Source of the DNA: Gammaproteobacteria bacterium
GTDB taxonomy: Bacteria > Pseudomonadota > Gammaproteobacteria > UBA6429 > Thiohalophilaceae
Assembly: GCA_029882235.1 (NCBI GenBank)
Contig: JAOULB010000045.1
Location: forward strand, 1 to 10,157
Direction: 5' to 3'
Length of the DNA stretch: 10,157 nucleotides
The notes below the pieces were generated by a model. It worked only from the letters and a program-made list of their open reading frames with translations, was not told the DNA's origin and did no database searches. The translations under genes and the position numbers were made by a program. Below, piece by piece: positions 1-7,030 of the stretch. Positions within the stretch are counted from its first letter, which is position 1; each line of letters starts with the position of its first letter.

Positions 1-118
1 GTTGTCACGTTTTGTAAGGCACACGATTACATCGATGTATGTGCTGTCTTATAACGAAATACCGAGTGACAGACAGATTAGAATCGTGGCAACAGTCGGT
101 CAGGCAGCACCACAGTAA
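1..118 (+). CDS. flhA: FlhA C-terminus (partial, 5' end outside window)
   Basis: The frame whose first complete codon starts at position 2 is open to TAA at 116-118 and gives 38 residues. They contain LSYNEIP followed by a stretch reading IRIVATVGQ, which is the characteristic end of FlhA, the inner-membrane export-gate protein of the flagellar type III secretion system. Only the last part of the cytoplasmic domain is present, so membrane segments and the linker cannot be seen. The identification rests on this short but distinctive tail and on its place directly before flhF, which is the usual order in polar flagellates. The gap to flhF is 58 nt. Confidence 0.88.
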   Translation, partial: LSRFVRHTITSMYVLSYNEIPSDRQIRIVATVGQAAPQ

Positions 119-132
119 CAGGATTAATGAGC

Positions 133-146
133 GGCAAGTAGTTGCC
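133..146. other. Small inverted repeat between flhA and flhF
   Basis: GGCAA (133-137) and TTGCC (142-146) form a perfect 5-bp stem with a 4-nt loop. No T-run follows, so it is not a normal intrinsic terminator. It could be a minor mRNA-processing or pausing structure, or chance. Confidence 0.3.
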
Positions 147-176
147 AGTTGGATTCGGTATTAAGTTGAGGCATGT

Positions 177-1502
177 ATGAAAATAAAACGATTTTTTGCA
201 GCTGATATGCGTCGCACTATTTTAAAGGTTCGAGAAACACTTGGGCCTGATGCGGTTATATTATCAAATAAGCGCGTCGAAGGCGGGATTGAAATCGTTG
301 CTGCGGTTGAGTACGACGAGTCACTATTTTCTGGTGTAAATGTAAGCGCAACGCCGCCCCATGAAAAAGAACATGAAACAGATACTGGCATAGAAATAAA
401 AATTGAGAGTCATCCTGAAAAAGAAGTTTCGCGCGATGAAATCTGGAACGATATTAAACTTGGCCGTTATATCCCCGAAGCGCCTGTTGCAGATATAACA
501 AGGCAGCCGAAAAAGAAATTAAAACCCAGGCTGGAACCTTCATTTACTGATTCTAAACAGAGCGAACCCGTCATTACAGAGATGCGCAGCGAGCTCAAGT
601 CATTACGTGGCATGTTGCTCAATCAGCTTTCAGGTTTGGCCTGGGGTAATGAAACACAATATCACCCAACACGTGCGCGCTTACTGCAAAGATTGATTGC
701 GATAGGTCTGAGTCCATCACTAGCACGACAGATATCTGAACAGATCGATGAAGAAGAAGATTTTGATCACTGCTGGCGTCTGGCGCTGGGAAATCTGTCT
801 CACCAGTTACCAACCAATGATGATCAGATTTTAGATAAGGGTGGTGTCGTTGCCGTGCTTGGTGCAACCGGTGTTGGCAAAACAACCACAGTTGCCAAAC
901 TGGCCGCACGTTACATATTACGTCATGGCAAAGGTCGTGTTGGACTGATTTCAACTGATAACTACCGCGTTGGTGCGCATGAACAATTACGCAGTTATGC
1001 ACGAATCATGGGAGCACCACTGAGTATTGCCAGCGATCTACAAAGTCTTAAAGAGGCCTTGAACAAATTCAAGGATAAAGACCTGGTGCTGATCGATACT
1101 GCCGGTATGAATAAGCAGGATATGGAGCTGAACAAGCAGATGTTACAACTCAAACAGGGTACCCGACGTATTCAGAGCTATCTGGTGCTGGCAACAAATA
1201 GCCAACGTGGGGTATTGAATGATTCAGCCCAGGCGTTTACTAACTTCAGATTGTCAGGATGTATTCTTACCAAGGTTGATGAAACAACCAGTCTTGGTGG
1301 TGCGCTCTCCGTAGCCGTTGAGCACGACCTGCCCATTGCTTATTACAATGATGGACAAAAGGTACCCGAAGATATCCATCCTGCCCGGGCGCATAAACTT
1401 GTCGCACGAAGTGTGGCCATTATGCAGCATATGGGTGGAGGCTCAAAAGACGATCAACTCGCATTAACACTGGGTGGTATGGTGGCACACGCGCATGGCT
1501 GA
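177..1502 (+). CDS. flhF: FlhF, SRP-type GTPase for polar flagellum placement
   Basis: The 441-residue product matches FlhF, the third SRP-family GTPase, which recruits early flagellar parts to the cell pole. The N-terminus (MKIKRFFAADMRR, then a segment with GPDAVILSNKRV) is typical of FlhF. Residues about 50-130 form a charged, poorly conserved region, followed by an N-type helical domain (about 135-220) and the G domain. Visible GTPase motifs are the P-loop GATGVGKT (229-236), DTAGM (307-311) and TKVDE (365-369). Length is close to that usual for the family. The ATG at 177 is preceded by TGAGG (167-171), 5 nt upstream. The stop overlaps the proposed flhG start by 8 nt, which fits coupled production of FlhF and its regulator. 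Confidence 0.97.
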   Translation: MKIKRFFAADMRRTILKVRETLGPDAVILSNKRVEGGIEIVAAVEYDESLFSGVNVSATPPHEKEHETDTGIEIKIESHPEKEVSRDEIWNDIKLGRYIPEAPVADITRQPKKKLKPRLEPSFTDSKQSEPVITEMRSELKSLRGMLLNQLSGLAWGNETQYHPTRARLLQRLIAIGLSPSLARQISEQIDEEEDFDHCWRLALGNLSHQLPTNDDQILDKGGVVAVLGATGVGKTTTVAKLAARYILRHGKGRVGLISTDNYRVGAHEQLRSYARIMGAPLSIASDLQSLKEALNKFKDKDLVLIDTAGMNKQDMELNKQMLQLKQGTRRIQSYLVLATNSQRGVLNDSAQAFTNFRLSGCILTKVDETTSLGGALSVAVEHDLPIAYYNDGQKVPEDIHPARAHKLVARSVAIMQHMGGGSKDDQLALTLGGMVAHAHG

Positions 1503-2382
1503 TTCTGTAGGTCAGGATCAGGCCAGTGGTTTACGCCGCGCGATCAATCCCAAACCTGTACAGGTCATTGCTATTACCGGTGGTAAAGGTGGTGTGGGCA
1601 AAACCAGTGTTTCCCTGAATCTGGCGATGGCGCTGTCCGCCCGGGGTAAAGACGTGATGCTTCTGGACGCTGATCTAGGTCTAGCGAACGTTGATGTTTT
1701 ACTGGGCTTATATCCAAAGAATACCTTACTGGATGTCATGGAGGGGCGCTTGACACTTGAAGAAGTCATTATTGATGGTCCCGGCGATATCAAAATCGTT
1801 CCTGCTTCATCAGGCTTTAAAGATATGGCGCAACTTACACCAATGCAACACGCGGGTCTGATTCAGGCGTTTAGTGAATTAAGTGTTGATATTGATGTGC
1901 TACTGGTTGATACGGCGGCAGGAATATCCGATGGTGTTACCAGTTTTTGTCGCGCAGCTCAGGAAGTAATTGTAGTAATTTGTGACGAGCCGGCATCCAT
2001 TACCGATGCATATGCTTTAATTAAACTTCTCCATCGTGATTACGGTATCAGTCGCTTTAATATTCTTACGAATATGGCGAAGTCGGCACAAGAAGGACGT
2101 GAGGTTTATGAAAAAATGGTCAAGGTGACTGATCGTTTTCTCGATGTGACTTTAAACTTTGCAGGGCATATTCCCTATGATGAGTATGTTCTGAAAGCGA
2201 TAAAAAAACAGCGTGGTGTTGTCGAAGCATTTCCACGCAGCAAGGCCTCGATAGCATTCGGGACGCTTGCGGATAAAACACTGAAATGGCCAATTCCGAA
2301 AGTGGCTGGAGGCCATCTTGAATTTTTTGTTGAACGTTTAGTTCAGGGTAATCAACAACCAAATGCGGAGGTAATGCCATGA
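1495..2382 (+). CDS. flhG: FlhG/FleN, MinD-like ATPase controlling flagellar number
   Basis: The 295-residue product is a MinD/ParA-family ATPase. It has the deviant Walker A KGGVGKT (31-37) and LLDADLGLANVD (D58, D60), the hallmark of FlhG/FleN. These proteins limit flagellar number, stimulate FlhF GTPase activity and, in Pseudomonas and Vibrio, restrain the master regulator FleQ/FlrA. An in-frame ATG at 1474 exists, but I prefer the ATG at 1495. From there the N-terminus carries DQASGLR (8-14), which fits the DQAxxLR FlhF-activating element that is expected close to the start. The C-terminal segment (FFVERLVQG) could form the membrane-targeting amphipathic helix. The start overlaps flhF by 8 nt and the end overlaps fliA by 4 nt (ATGA). 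Confidence 0.95.
   Translation: MADSVGQDQASGLRRAINPKPVQVIAITGGKGGVGKTSVSLNLAMALSARGKDVMLLDADLGLANVDVLLGLYPKNTLLDVMEGRLTLEEVIIDGPGDIKIVPASSGFKDMAQLTPMQHAGLIQAFSELSVDIDVLLVDTAAGISDGVTSFCRAAQEVIVVICDEPASITDAYALIKLLHRDYGISRFNILTNMAKSAQEGREVYEKMVKVTDRFLDVTLNFAGHIPYDEYVLKAIKKQRGVVEAFPRSKASIAFGTLADKTLKWPIPKVAGGHLEFFVERLVQGNQQPNAEVMP
2367..2371 (+). promoter_or_regulatory. Shine-Dalgarno site for fliA inside flhG
   Basis: GGAGG lies 7 nt before the fliA ATG at 2379, within the last codons of flhG. It supports the ATG in the ATGA overlap as the true start and suggests that fliA can recruit ribosomes itself as well as by coupling. Confidence 0.75.
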
Positions 2383-3113
2383 ATGGCCTTGCTATGTATG
2401 CAGCAACCCAACCCAGTACCTATGAAGGTATGGTGGCCCAACATGCGCCCCTGGTAAAAAGAATTGCGTGTCACCTGATTAATCGTCTGCCTGCCAGTGT
2501 GCAGCTCGAGGATCTGGTGCAGGCCGGAATGATTGGTCTACTGGAAGCATCGAAAAATTATGATGAATGTCAGGGGGCCAGTTTTGAAACCTATGCGGGC
2601 ATTCGGATCCGCGGTTCTATGCTTGATGAAATCCGTAAAAATGACTGGGCGCCTCGATCAGTGCATCGCAAGGCACGTATGGTTGCTGAAGCCGTGCGTG
2701 AAATTGAAAATGAGGTTGGACGAGATGCTCGCGATACAGAAATCGCAGAAAATCTGGATATGTCATTACAGGATTATTACAAAATTCTTCAGGACAATAG
2801 TTATCACAAGGTTTTAAGTTTTGAAGACCTTGGTATTGGTGATGAATCTATCCTGGAAACCATGTCAGATAATTCCCCCGGAATTGTTGATGGCTTGCAA
2901 CGTGAAGATATGCAGCATTTATTGTCTGATGCCATTGCAACCCTGCCAGAACGTGAACGGCTGGTGATGGCACTTTATTATGATGAAGAGCTAAACCTGC
3001 GCGAAATAGGTGCTGTTATGGGTGTGAGTGAGTCTCGTGTCAGTCAGATTCATAGTCAGGCCGTTATACGCCTGCAGGCCCGTCTGGGTCATCGCATCGG
3101 CGGCGATAATTAA
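2379..3113 (+). CDS. fliA: FliA, flagellar sigma factor sigma-28
   Basis: The 244-residue product is the RNA polymerase sigma factor for late flagellar and chemotaxis genes, normally held inactive by the anti-sigma factor FlgM (not in this window). Region 2 is seen at about residues 25-100 (LVKRIACHL, QLEDLVQAGMIGLLEA, YAGIRIRGSMLDEIR, DWAPRSVHRKAR). Region 3 is at about 100-165, and the region 4 helix-turn-helix is at about 185-236 (LPERERLVMALYY, LREIGAVMGVSESRVSQIH). Length is standard for FliA. It overlaps flhG by 4 nt and has its own GGAGG site. A promoter of the kind FliA itself recognises begins at its stop codon. Confidence 0.97.
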   Translation: MNGLAMYAATQPSTYEGMVAQHAPLVKRIACHLINRLPASVQLEDLVQAGMIGLLEASKNYDECQGASFETYAGIRIRGSMLDEIRKNDWAPRSVHRKARMVAEAVREIENEVGRDARDTEIAENLDMSLQDYYKILQDNSYHKVLSFEDLGIGDESILETMSDNSPGIVDGLQREDMQHLLSDAIATLPERERLVMALYYDEELNLREIGAVMGVSESRVSQIHSQAVIRLQARLGHRIGGDN

Positions 3114-3137
3114 ACATTTTCCCCCCTACGCCGATAT
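3111..3137 (+). promoter_or_regulatory. Sigma-28 (FliA) promoter for the cheY cluster
   Basis: TAAA (3111-3114), a 15-nt spacer (3115-3129) and GCCGATAT (3130-3137) match the enterobacterial sigma-28 consensus TAAA-N15-GCCGATAA in all but the last base. The -35 element shares its first three bases with the TAA stop of fliA. Transcription would start near 3144 and leave a leader of about 85 nt before cheY. It should drive cheY, cheZ, cheA, cheB and probably motC and motD. No start site is measured here; the call rests on consensus and position. Confidence 0.87.
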
Positions 3138-3151
3138 TGTTTGAAAGAGAA

Positions 3152-3184
3152 CTGTCCCTTTCCTGAATAAGGAATTGTGGGCAG
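3152..3184 (+). other. Imperfect hairpin in the cheY leader
   Basis: The core is TTCCT (3160-3164) / AGGAA (3170-3174) with a 5-nt loop. It can be extended by CCC (3156-3158) with GGG (3179-3181) and CTG (3152-3154) with CAG (3182-3184), with small bulges and an internal loop. It lies between the predicted transcription start and the cheY ribosome site. There is no U-tract, so termination is unlikely. An mRNA-stability or translation role is possible but unproven. Confidence 0.35.
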
Positions 3185-3218
3185 GGATGTCTGTGCGGCA
3201 AATTCTTGGCATCTTAAT

Positions 3219-3223
3219 GGAGG
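3219..3223 (+). promoter_or_regulatory. Shine-Dalgarno site fixing the cheY GTG start
   Basis: GGAGG ends 6 nt before the GTG at 3230. The alternative in-frame ATG codons at 3236 and 3242 are 12 and 18 nt away, so the GTG is the best start. An out-of-frame ATG at 3225 is only 1 nt from the site and runs into a stop after four codons. Confidence 0.75.
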
Positions 3224-3229
3224 CATGTC

Positions 3230-3616
3230 GTGGATATGAATATGAAAATCCTTGTGGTGGATGACTTTTCCACTATGAGGCGAATTATAAAAAATCTGCT
3301 TAACGATCTAGGCTTTGCCAATATTAGCGAAGCTGATGATGGTAATACTGCATTACCGGTTTTACAGAAGGGTGGTTTTGATTTTCTGGTGACTGACTGG
3401 AATATGCCTGGTATGACCGGAATTGAATTACTCAAAGCCGTTCGTGCAGATGACAAGTTAAATACCTTACCTGTTCTGATGGTGACAGCTGAACAAAAAA
3501 GAGAACAAATTGTTGAAGCTGCTGAGGCAGGGGTGAATGGATATATCGTCAAGCCGTTTACAGCACAGACCCTCAAGGAAAAGATTGACAAAATATTTGA
3601 GCGCATAGACGCATAA
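3230..3616 (+). CDS. cheY: CheY, chemotaxis response regulator
   Basis: This 128-residue single-domain receiver takes phosphate from CheA and binds the flagellar switch protein FliM to change rotation. All key residues are present: acidic pair D11/D12, phospho-acceptor D56 in VTDWNMPG, T86 in MVTAEQ, switch aromatic Y105 and K108 in GYIVKPF. These correspond to D57, T87, Y106 and K109 of E. coli CheY. The start is a GTG, chosen from the GGAGG 6 nt upstream; starting at one of the next ATGs would remove two or four residues and leave the fold intact. The gene ends in a double stop (TAATAA) 14 nt before cheZ, and it is the first gene behind the sigma-28 promoter. Confidence 0.97.
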   Translation: MDMNMKILVVDDFSTMRRIIKNLLNDLGFANISEADDGNTALPVLQKGGFDFLVTDWNMPGMTGIELLKAVRADDKLNTLPVLMVTAEQKREQIVEAAEAGVNGYIVKPFTAQTLKEKIDKIFERIDA

Positions 3617-3630
3617 TAAAGGGCACGCAA

Positions 3631-4368
3631 ATGCTGGACGATAATCAGCTGATAACAGACGATAATGTTGCTCGTGCAAAAGATTTGTTAGCTTGTCTGG
3701 AAAGGGGTGATGAACAGGGTGCGAGAGAAGTTCTTGATGAGTTATCTCGAATTCGGGAAACCGAACTCTATAAAGAGATGGGAAAGCTCACGCGTGAACT
3801 GCATGATGCGATTTCAACATTTGGAATGGATCATGAAATCGTTAATCTGGCCAAAGATGAAATACCCGATGCCCGCTCGCGTCTTCGTTATGTTATTGAA
3901 CTAACCGATGATGCTGCGAATAAAACACTAACAGCCGTTGAGTCGTCAATTCCCTTATGTGATAACTTGAGTAAGGATTCAACGGATCTAAATGAAAAAT
4001 GGAAACGCTTTATAAAACGTGACATGGATGTGAATGAGTTTAGAGAACTCAGTGCACGCATCGACAAATTTCTTGAAGATAATTCCGCCGGTGTTACAAC
4101 CTTACGCACAAACCTGAGCGACATCTTACTTGCACAGGATTTTCAGGACTTGACTAGTCAAATCATCAAACGTGTTATTGATCTGGTGCAGAATGTGGAA
4201 TCAAATCTGGTTAATCTGGTGAAACTGACGGGTGCTAAGGTCGATCTGGGCGAGGTACAGAAAGGTGATGGAATAAAAGCAACAGGGCCTGCAGTACCTG
4301 GAGTTGATCAAGGAGTTGTATCTGGTCAGGATGAAGTCGATGAGCTGCTTTCCAGTCTCGGGTTTTAA
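3631..4368 (+). CDS. cheZ: CheZ, CheY-P phosphatase
   Basis: The 245-residue product removes phosphate from CheY-P to end the signal. The long helical hairpin carries the CheZ signature AQDFQDLTSQ. Its D173 and Q177 match the catalytic Asp143/Gln147 pair of the E. coli enzyme. The extreme C-terminus, DEVDELLSSLGF, is the conserved tethering peptide that docks on CheY, separated from the helices by a flexible Gly/Pro-containing linker (about 207-232). Length is somewhat above that of E. coli CheZ (214 aa), as I recall for polar flagellates. The ATG has AAAGGG (3618-3623) 7 nt upstream. It sits between cheY and cheA in the same presumed transcript. Confidence 0.96.
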   Translation: MLDDNQLITDDNVARAKDLLACLERGDEQGAREVLDELSRIRETELYKEMGKLTRELHDAISTFGMDHEIVNLAKDEIPDARSRLRYVIELTDDAANKTLTAVESSIPLCDNLSKDSTDLNEKWKRFIKRDMDVNEFRELSARIDKFLEDNSAGVTTLRTNLSDILLAQDFQDLTSQIIKRVIDLVQNVESNLVNLVKLTGAKVDLGEVQKGDGIKATGPAVPGVDQGVVSGQDEVDELLSSLGF

Positions 4369-4395
4369 CAAAGGGGCCTTGAAGGGAAAGATACC

Positions 4396-6969
4396 GTGGA
4401 TGAAGAGCTCTTACAGGATTTTCTCGTCGAAGCAGGTGAAATACTTGAGCAACTGAACGAACAGTTAGTTGATCTTGAGCAAAGTCCCGATGACATGGAT
4501 TTGTTGAATGCGGTATTTCGCGGCTTTCACACAATCAAAGGCGGTGCAGGTTTTTTAAGCATTGACCCTATGGTGGCTGTCTGTCACCGTTCAGAAGATT
4601 TATTTAATTTATTACGTAATGGCGAGCGTCACGTCAATGCTGATCTAATGGATACAGTACTGCCCGTTCTCGATGTCCTGAATGATCAATTTGATAAACT
4701 CCGTGAAGGCGAAATGCCAGAAGCTGTTGACCCAGCATTACTCGCAGCACTTGAAGCGATTGTTACTGGTGAAGCAGCTGCTCCGGCACCCGTTGCTGAA
4801 GCTCCACCACCTGTCGTGGAGGAACCGCCCGTTGTTGAAACACCCACCGCAGAAGCGCCGCCAGTTGAGCCAGTTAGTCCTGAACCTGTAGAACCTGTTA
4901 GTGCGGCTATACCAGCGGCAACACCTATACCACCTTCAGCTGACGAAGACCTGGATGGAATAAATATCAGCGATGAAGAGTTTCAGTCATTGCTGGATGC
5001 CTTACAAAACCCTGATACTGCAGATATCCCTGCAGCCGTTCCGCAAACACCTGAAACACCAGCCACGGCGACTCAAAGTGATGAGATCAATGATGAAGAA
5101 TTTGATCAGTTGCTTGATGAGTTGCATGGCAAAGGTAAATTTTCACCAACACCAGGCACGCCAGCCGAGACACCTGCAAGCACGACAACATCAAGTGCAG
5201 ATCCCGATGGGGATATTACCGACGCTGAATTTGAGCAGATTCTTGATAATCTTCATGGTAAAGGTCAGTTTAGTGCTGCGCCAACAAGCGCAGTAGCCGC
5301 TGAGCCAAAAGTAGAACAGGCTGTGTCAACGCCTGCAGCTACGGCAACAGCTCCTGCCAGTGATGAAATATCCGAGGAAGAGTTTGATGAGCTACTCGAC
5401 AAACTTCACGGTAAAGGAAACTTTGCTGGCGCACCTGACAAGGCACAAGCGGCACCTGCAGAGCCGCTAGCACCACCGGTAGCTACAACACCACCTGCGG
5501 CAGCAGCAACGCCCGTTGCAGGTGATGAAATCTCTGAACAGGAATTTGATGACTTACTGGATAAGCTCCATGGCAAAGGAAAATTTATTACTGCTCCAGC
5601 AACAGAAGCTGTCGCATCACAGACTGCTGCGCCAACACCGGAACCTGCGCCACAACAGGTAGCACCAGCTCCGGAATCTGCTCCTCCACAGGTGGCACCA
5701 GTAGCATCGACTGAAGCGGTGAAACCTGTGGCACAAAAAACAGCTGAACCACCCAAGCCAGCAGCAGCAAAAGAAAAGGAAAAATCAACGCCACAGGCAG
5801 AAACAACGGTGCGTGTTGATACCAAACGACTCGATGACATTATGAACATGGTGGGTGAGCTGGTACTGGTACGTAATCGTATTGATCGTCTGGGCAGTAC
5901 CATTGGCGATGAAGAAATGATCAAGGCAGTATCAAACCTTGATCTTGTTACGACTGATTTGCAAATGTCAGTGATGAAAACACGTATGCAACCAATCAAA
6001 AAAGTTTTTGGTCGTTTTCCGCGTGTTGTCCGGGATATTGCTCGTAGCCTGAAAAAAGAAATCAAACTTGAGATGGAAGGTGAAGATACGGATCTGGATA
6101 AAAATCTTGTAGATGCCTTAGCCGATCCACTGGTGCATCTGGTTCGTAACGCGGTTGATCATGGTATCGAAATGCCAGATGAACGTGAAAAAGCGGGTAA
6201 ACCGCGCGAAGGCCTGGTGACTTTAAAAGCGGAACAGGAAGGTGATCATATACTTTTGACCATTGAAGATAATGGTAAGGGTATGGATCCAGAGAAATTA
6301 AAACAGATCGCAATTGATAAAGGTGTACTTGATGCCGATGCGGCTGCTCGAATGGATGATCATGACGCCTATAATTTAATCTTTGCACCTGGCTTTTCAA
6401 CCAAAGAAGAAATATCGGATATCTCTGGACGCGGTGTTGGTATGGATGTGGTCAAAACGCGTATCACACAACTTAATGGCACCGTCGATATCGATTCTGA
6501 GCTAGGTGTGGGTAGTAAGCTCATGATCAAACTGCCTCTTACGCTTGCCATTATGCCGACACTAATGGTGCAGTTACAGCAACAGTTGTTTGCCTTACCG
6601 CTGGTTAATGTCAACGAGATTTTCCATCTTGATCTAACTAAAACAAATGTTGTGGATGGACAGCTCTGTGTTGTTGTACGTGGACGTACCTTACCGCTGT
6701 TTTATTTAAGTCGCTGGTTGGTTCGCGGTTATGCCGGCGCAGAATTGCCTCAGGAAGGTCATGTAGTTGTTGTGCATGTGGGTAATCAGAAGGTTGGTTT
6801 TGTTGTTGATGAATTAATAGGCCAGGAAGAAGTTGTGATAAAACCACTCGGTGCGCTACTACAGGGCACCATGGGACTGGCAGGCGCAACAATTACAGGA
6901 GATGGTGGGATAGCAATAATTCTGGATGTTCCAGGTTTGCTCCATTCATATGCGCGGCACGCTGCATAG
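4396..6969 (+). CDS. cheA: CheA, chemotaxis histidine kinase with repeat-rich linker
   Basis: The 857-residue kinase couples receptors to CheY and CheB. The Hpt (P1) domain spans about 1-110, with phospho-accepting H45 in FHTIKGGAGFL. Residues about 115-470 are a Pro/Ala/Glu-rich linker with four clear and one degenerate copies of an acidic LHGKGxF motif; no normal P2 domain is recognisable. The dimerisation domain starts near 471 (VRVDTKRLDDIMNMVGELV). The ATPase domain shows the N box (H581, N585 in LVHLVRNAVDHG), G1 (DNGKGMD from D625) and G2 (GRGVGMD, 678-684). The CheW-like P5 domain runs from about 715 to the end. The start is GTG with AAGGG 9 nt upstream; the first internal Met (34) would cut into Hpt. 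E. coli CheA is 654 aa, and the excess is the linker. Confidence 0.97.
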   Translation: MDEELLQDFLVEAGEILEQLNEQLVDLEQSPDDMDLLNAVFRGFHTIKGGAGFLSIDPMVAVCHRSEDLFNLLRNGERHVNADLMDTVLPVLDVLNDQFDKLREGEMPEAVDPALLAALEAIVTGEAAAPAPVAEAPPPVVEEPPVVETPTAEAPPVEPVSPEPVEPVSAAIPAATPIPPSADEDLDGINISDEEFQSLLDALQNPDTADIPAAVPQTPETPATATQSDEINDEEFDQLLDELHGKGKFSPTPGTPAETPASTTTSSADPDGDITDAEFEQILDNLHGKGQFSAAPTSAVAAEPKVEQAVSTPAATATAPASDEISEEEFDELLDKLHGKGNFAGAPDKAQAAPAEPLAPPVATTPPAAAATPVAGDEISEQEFDDLLDKLHGKGKFITAPATEAVASQTAAPTPEPAPQQVAPAPESAPPQVAPVASTEAVKPVAQKTAEPPKPAAAKEKEKSTPQAETTVRVDTKRLDDIMNMVGELVLVRNRIDRLGSTIGDEEMIKAVSNLDLVTTDLQMSVMKTRMQPIKKVFGRFPRVVRDIARSLKKEIKLEMEGEDTDLDKNLVDALADPLVHLVRNAVDHGIEMPDEREKAGKPREGLVTLKAEQEGDHILLTIEDNGKGMDPEKLKQIAIDKGVLDADAAARMDDHDAYNLIFAPGFSTKEEISDISGRGVGMDVVKTRITQLNGTVDIDSELGVGSKLMIKLPLTLAIMPTLMVQLQQQLFALPLVNVNEIFHLDLTKTNVVDGQLCVVVRGRTLPLFYLSRWLVRGYAGAELPQEGHVVVVHVGNQKVGFVVDELIGQEEVVIKPLGALLQGTMGLAGATITGDGGIAIILDVPGLLHSYARHAA
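4942..5586 (+). repeat. In-gene repeats encoding the CheA linker motif
   Basis: Four copies encode a 21-residue unit of form [DG]-[ED]-I-x-x-x-EF-x-x-[LI]-LD-x-LHGKG-x-F. They lie at 5080-5142 (residues 229-249), 5209-5271 (272-292), 5362-5424 (323-343) and 5524-5586 (377-397). A degenerate first copy at 4942-5016 (183-207) keeps ISDEEF and LLDALQ but lacks HGKG. Measured from the EF phenylalanine, spacings are 40, 43, 51 and 54 residues, with Pro/Ala spacers. The LHGKG codons differ between copies at synonymous positions, so the copies are old and kept at protein level rather than a recent DNA duplication. They may be LID-type modules (ParP-contact) or CheY-docking motifs; neither is proven. 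Confidence 0.9.
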
Positions 6970-7030
6970 CGAAATGATAGCTAATGAAAATAATAATAAA
7001 ACTAAAATTTAGCTGTGCGAGGACAGGGAA

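Noticed and set aside
87..101. Possible sigma-54 promoter (GTGGCA) before flhF
   Set aside because: No GC at the required 12-nt distance from the GG; the match is limited to TGGCA inside flhA codons.
133..146. Intrinsic terminator after flhA
   Set aside because: The stem is only 5 bp and no T-run follows; flhF lies close behind and is probably co-transcribed.
619..1002. Reverse-strand open frame opposite flhF
   Set aside because: No recognisable protein, and it overlaps the conserved FlhF N/G-domain region on the other strand.
3225..3239. Tiny upstream ORF (ATG, three codons, TGA) before and overlapping the cheY start
   Set aside because: The ATG is only 1 nt from the GGAGG, too close for efficient initiation, while the in-frame GTG has ideal spacing.
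3214..3630. Reverse-strand open frame covering cheY
   Set aside because: It is fully antisense to a textbook CheY and shows no domain of its own.
5080..5586. Repeats as a CRISPR array or recent minisatellite
   Set aside because: The copies are in frame within cheA, differ at synonymous sites and have unequal coding spacers, which is protein-level repetition.
5406..6065. Long reverse-strand open frame (219 codons) opposite cheA
   Set aside because: It lies wholly opposite the strongly supported cheA frame. Its Ala/Gly/Ser-rich composition mirrors the Pro/Ala linker codons and shows no recognisable domain or ribosome site, so it is a shadow.
6970..7030. Separate promoter between cheA and cheB
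   Set aside because: The 61-nt gap is AT-rich, but I see neither sigma-28 nor sigma-54 elements, so co-transcription is the simpler reading.
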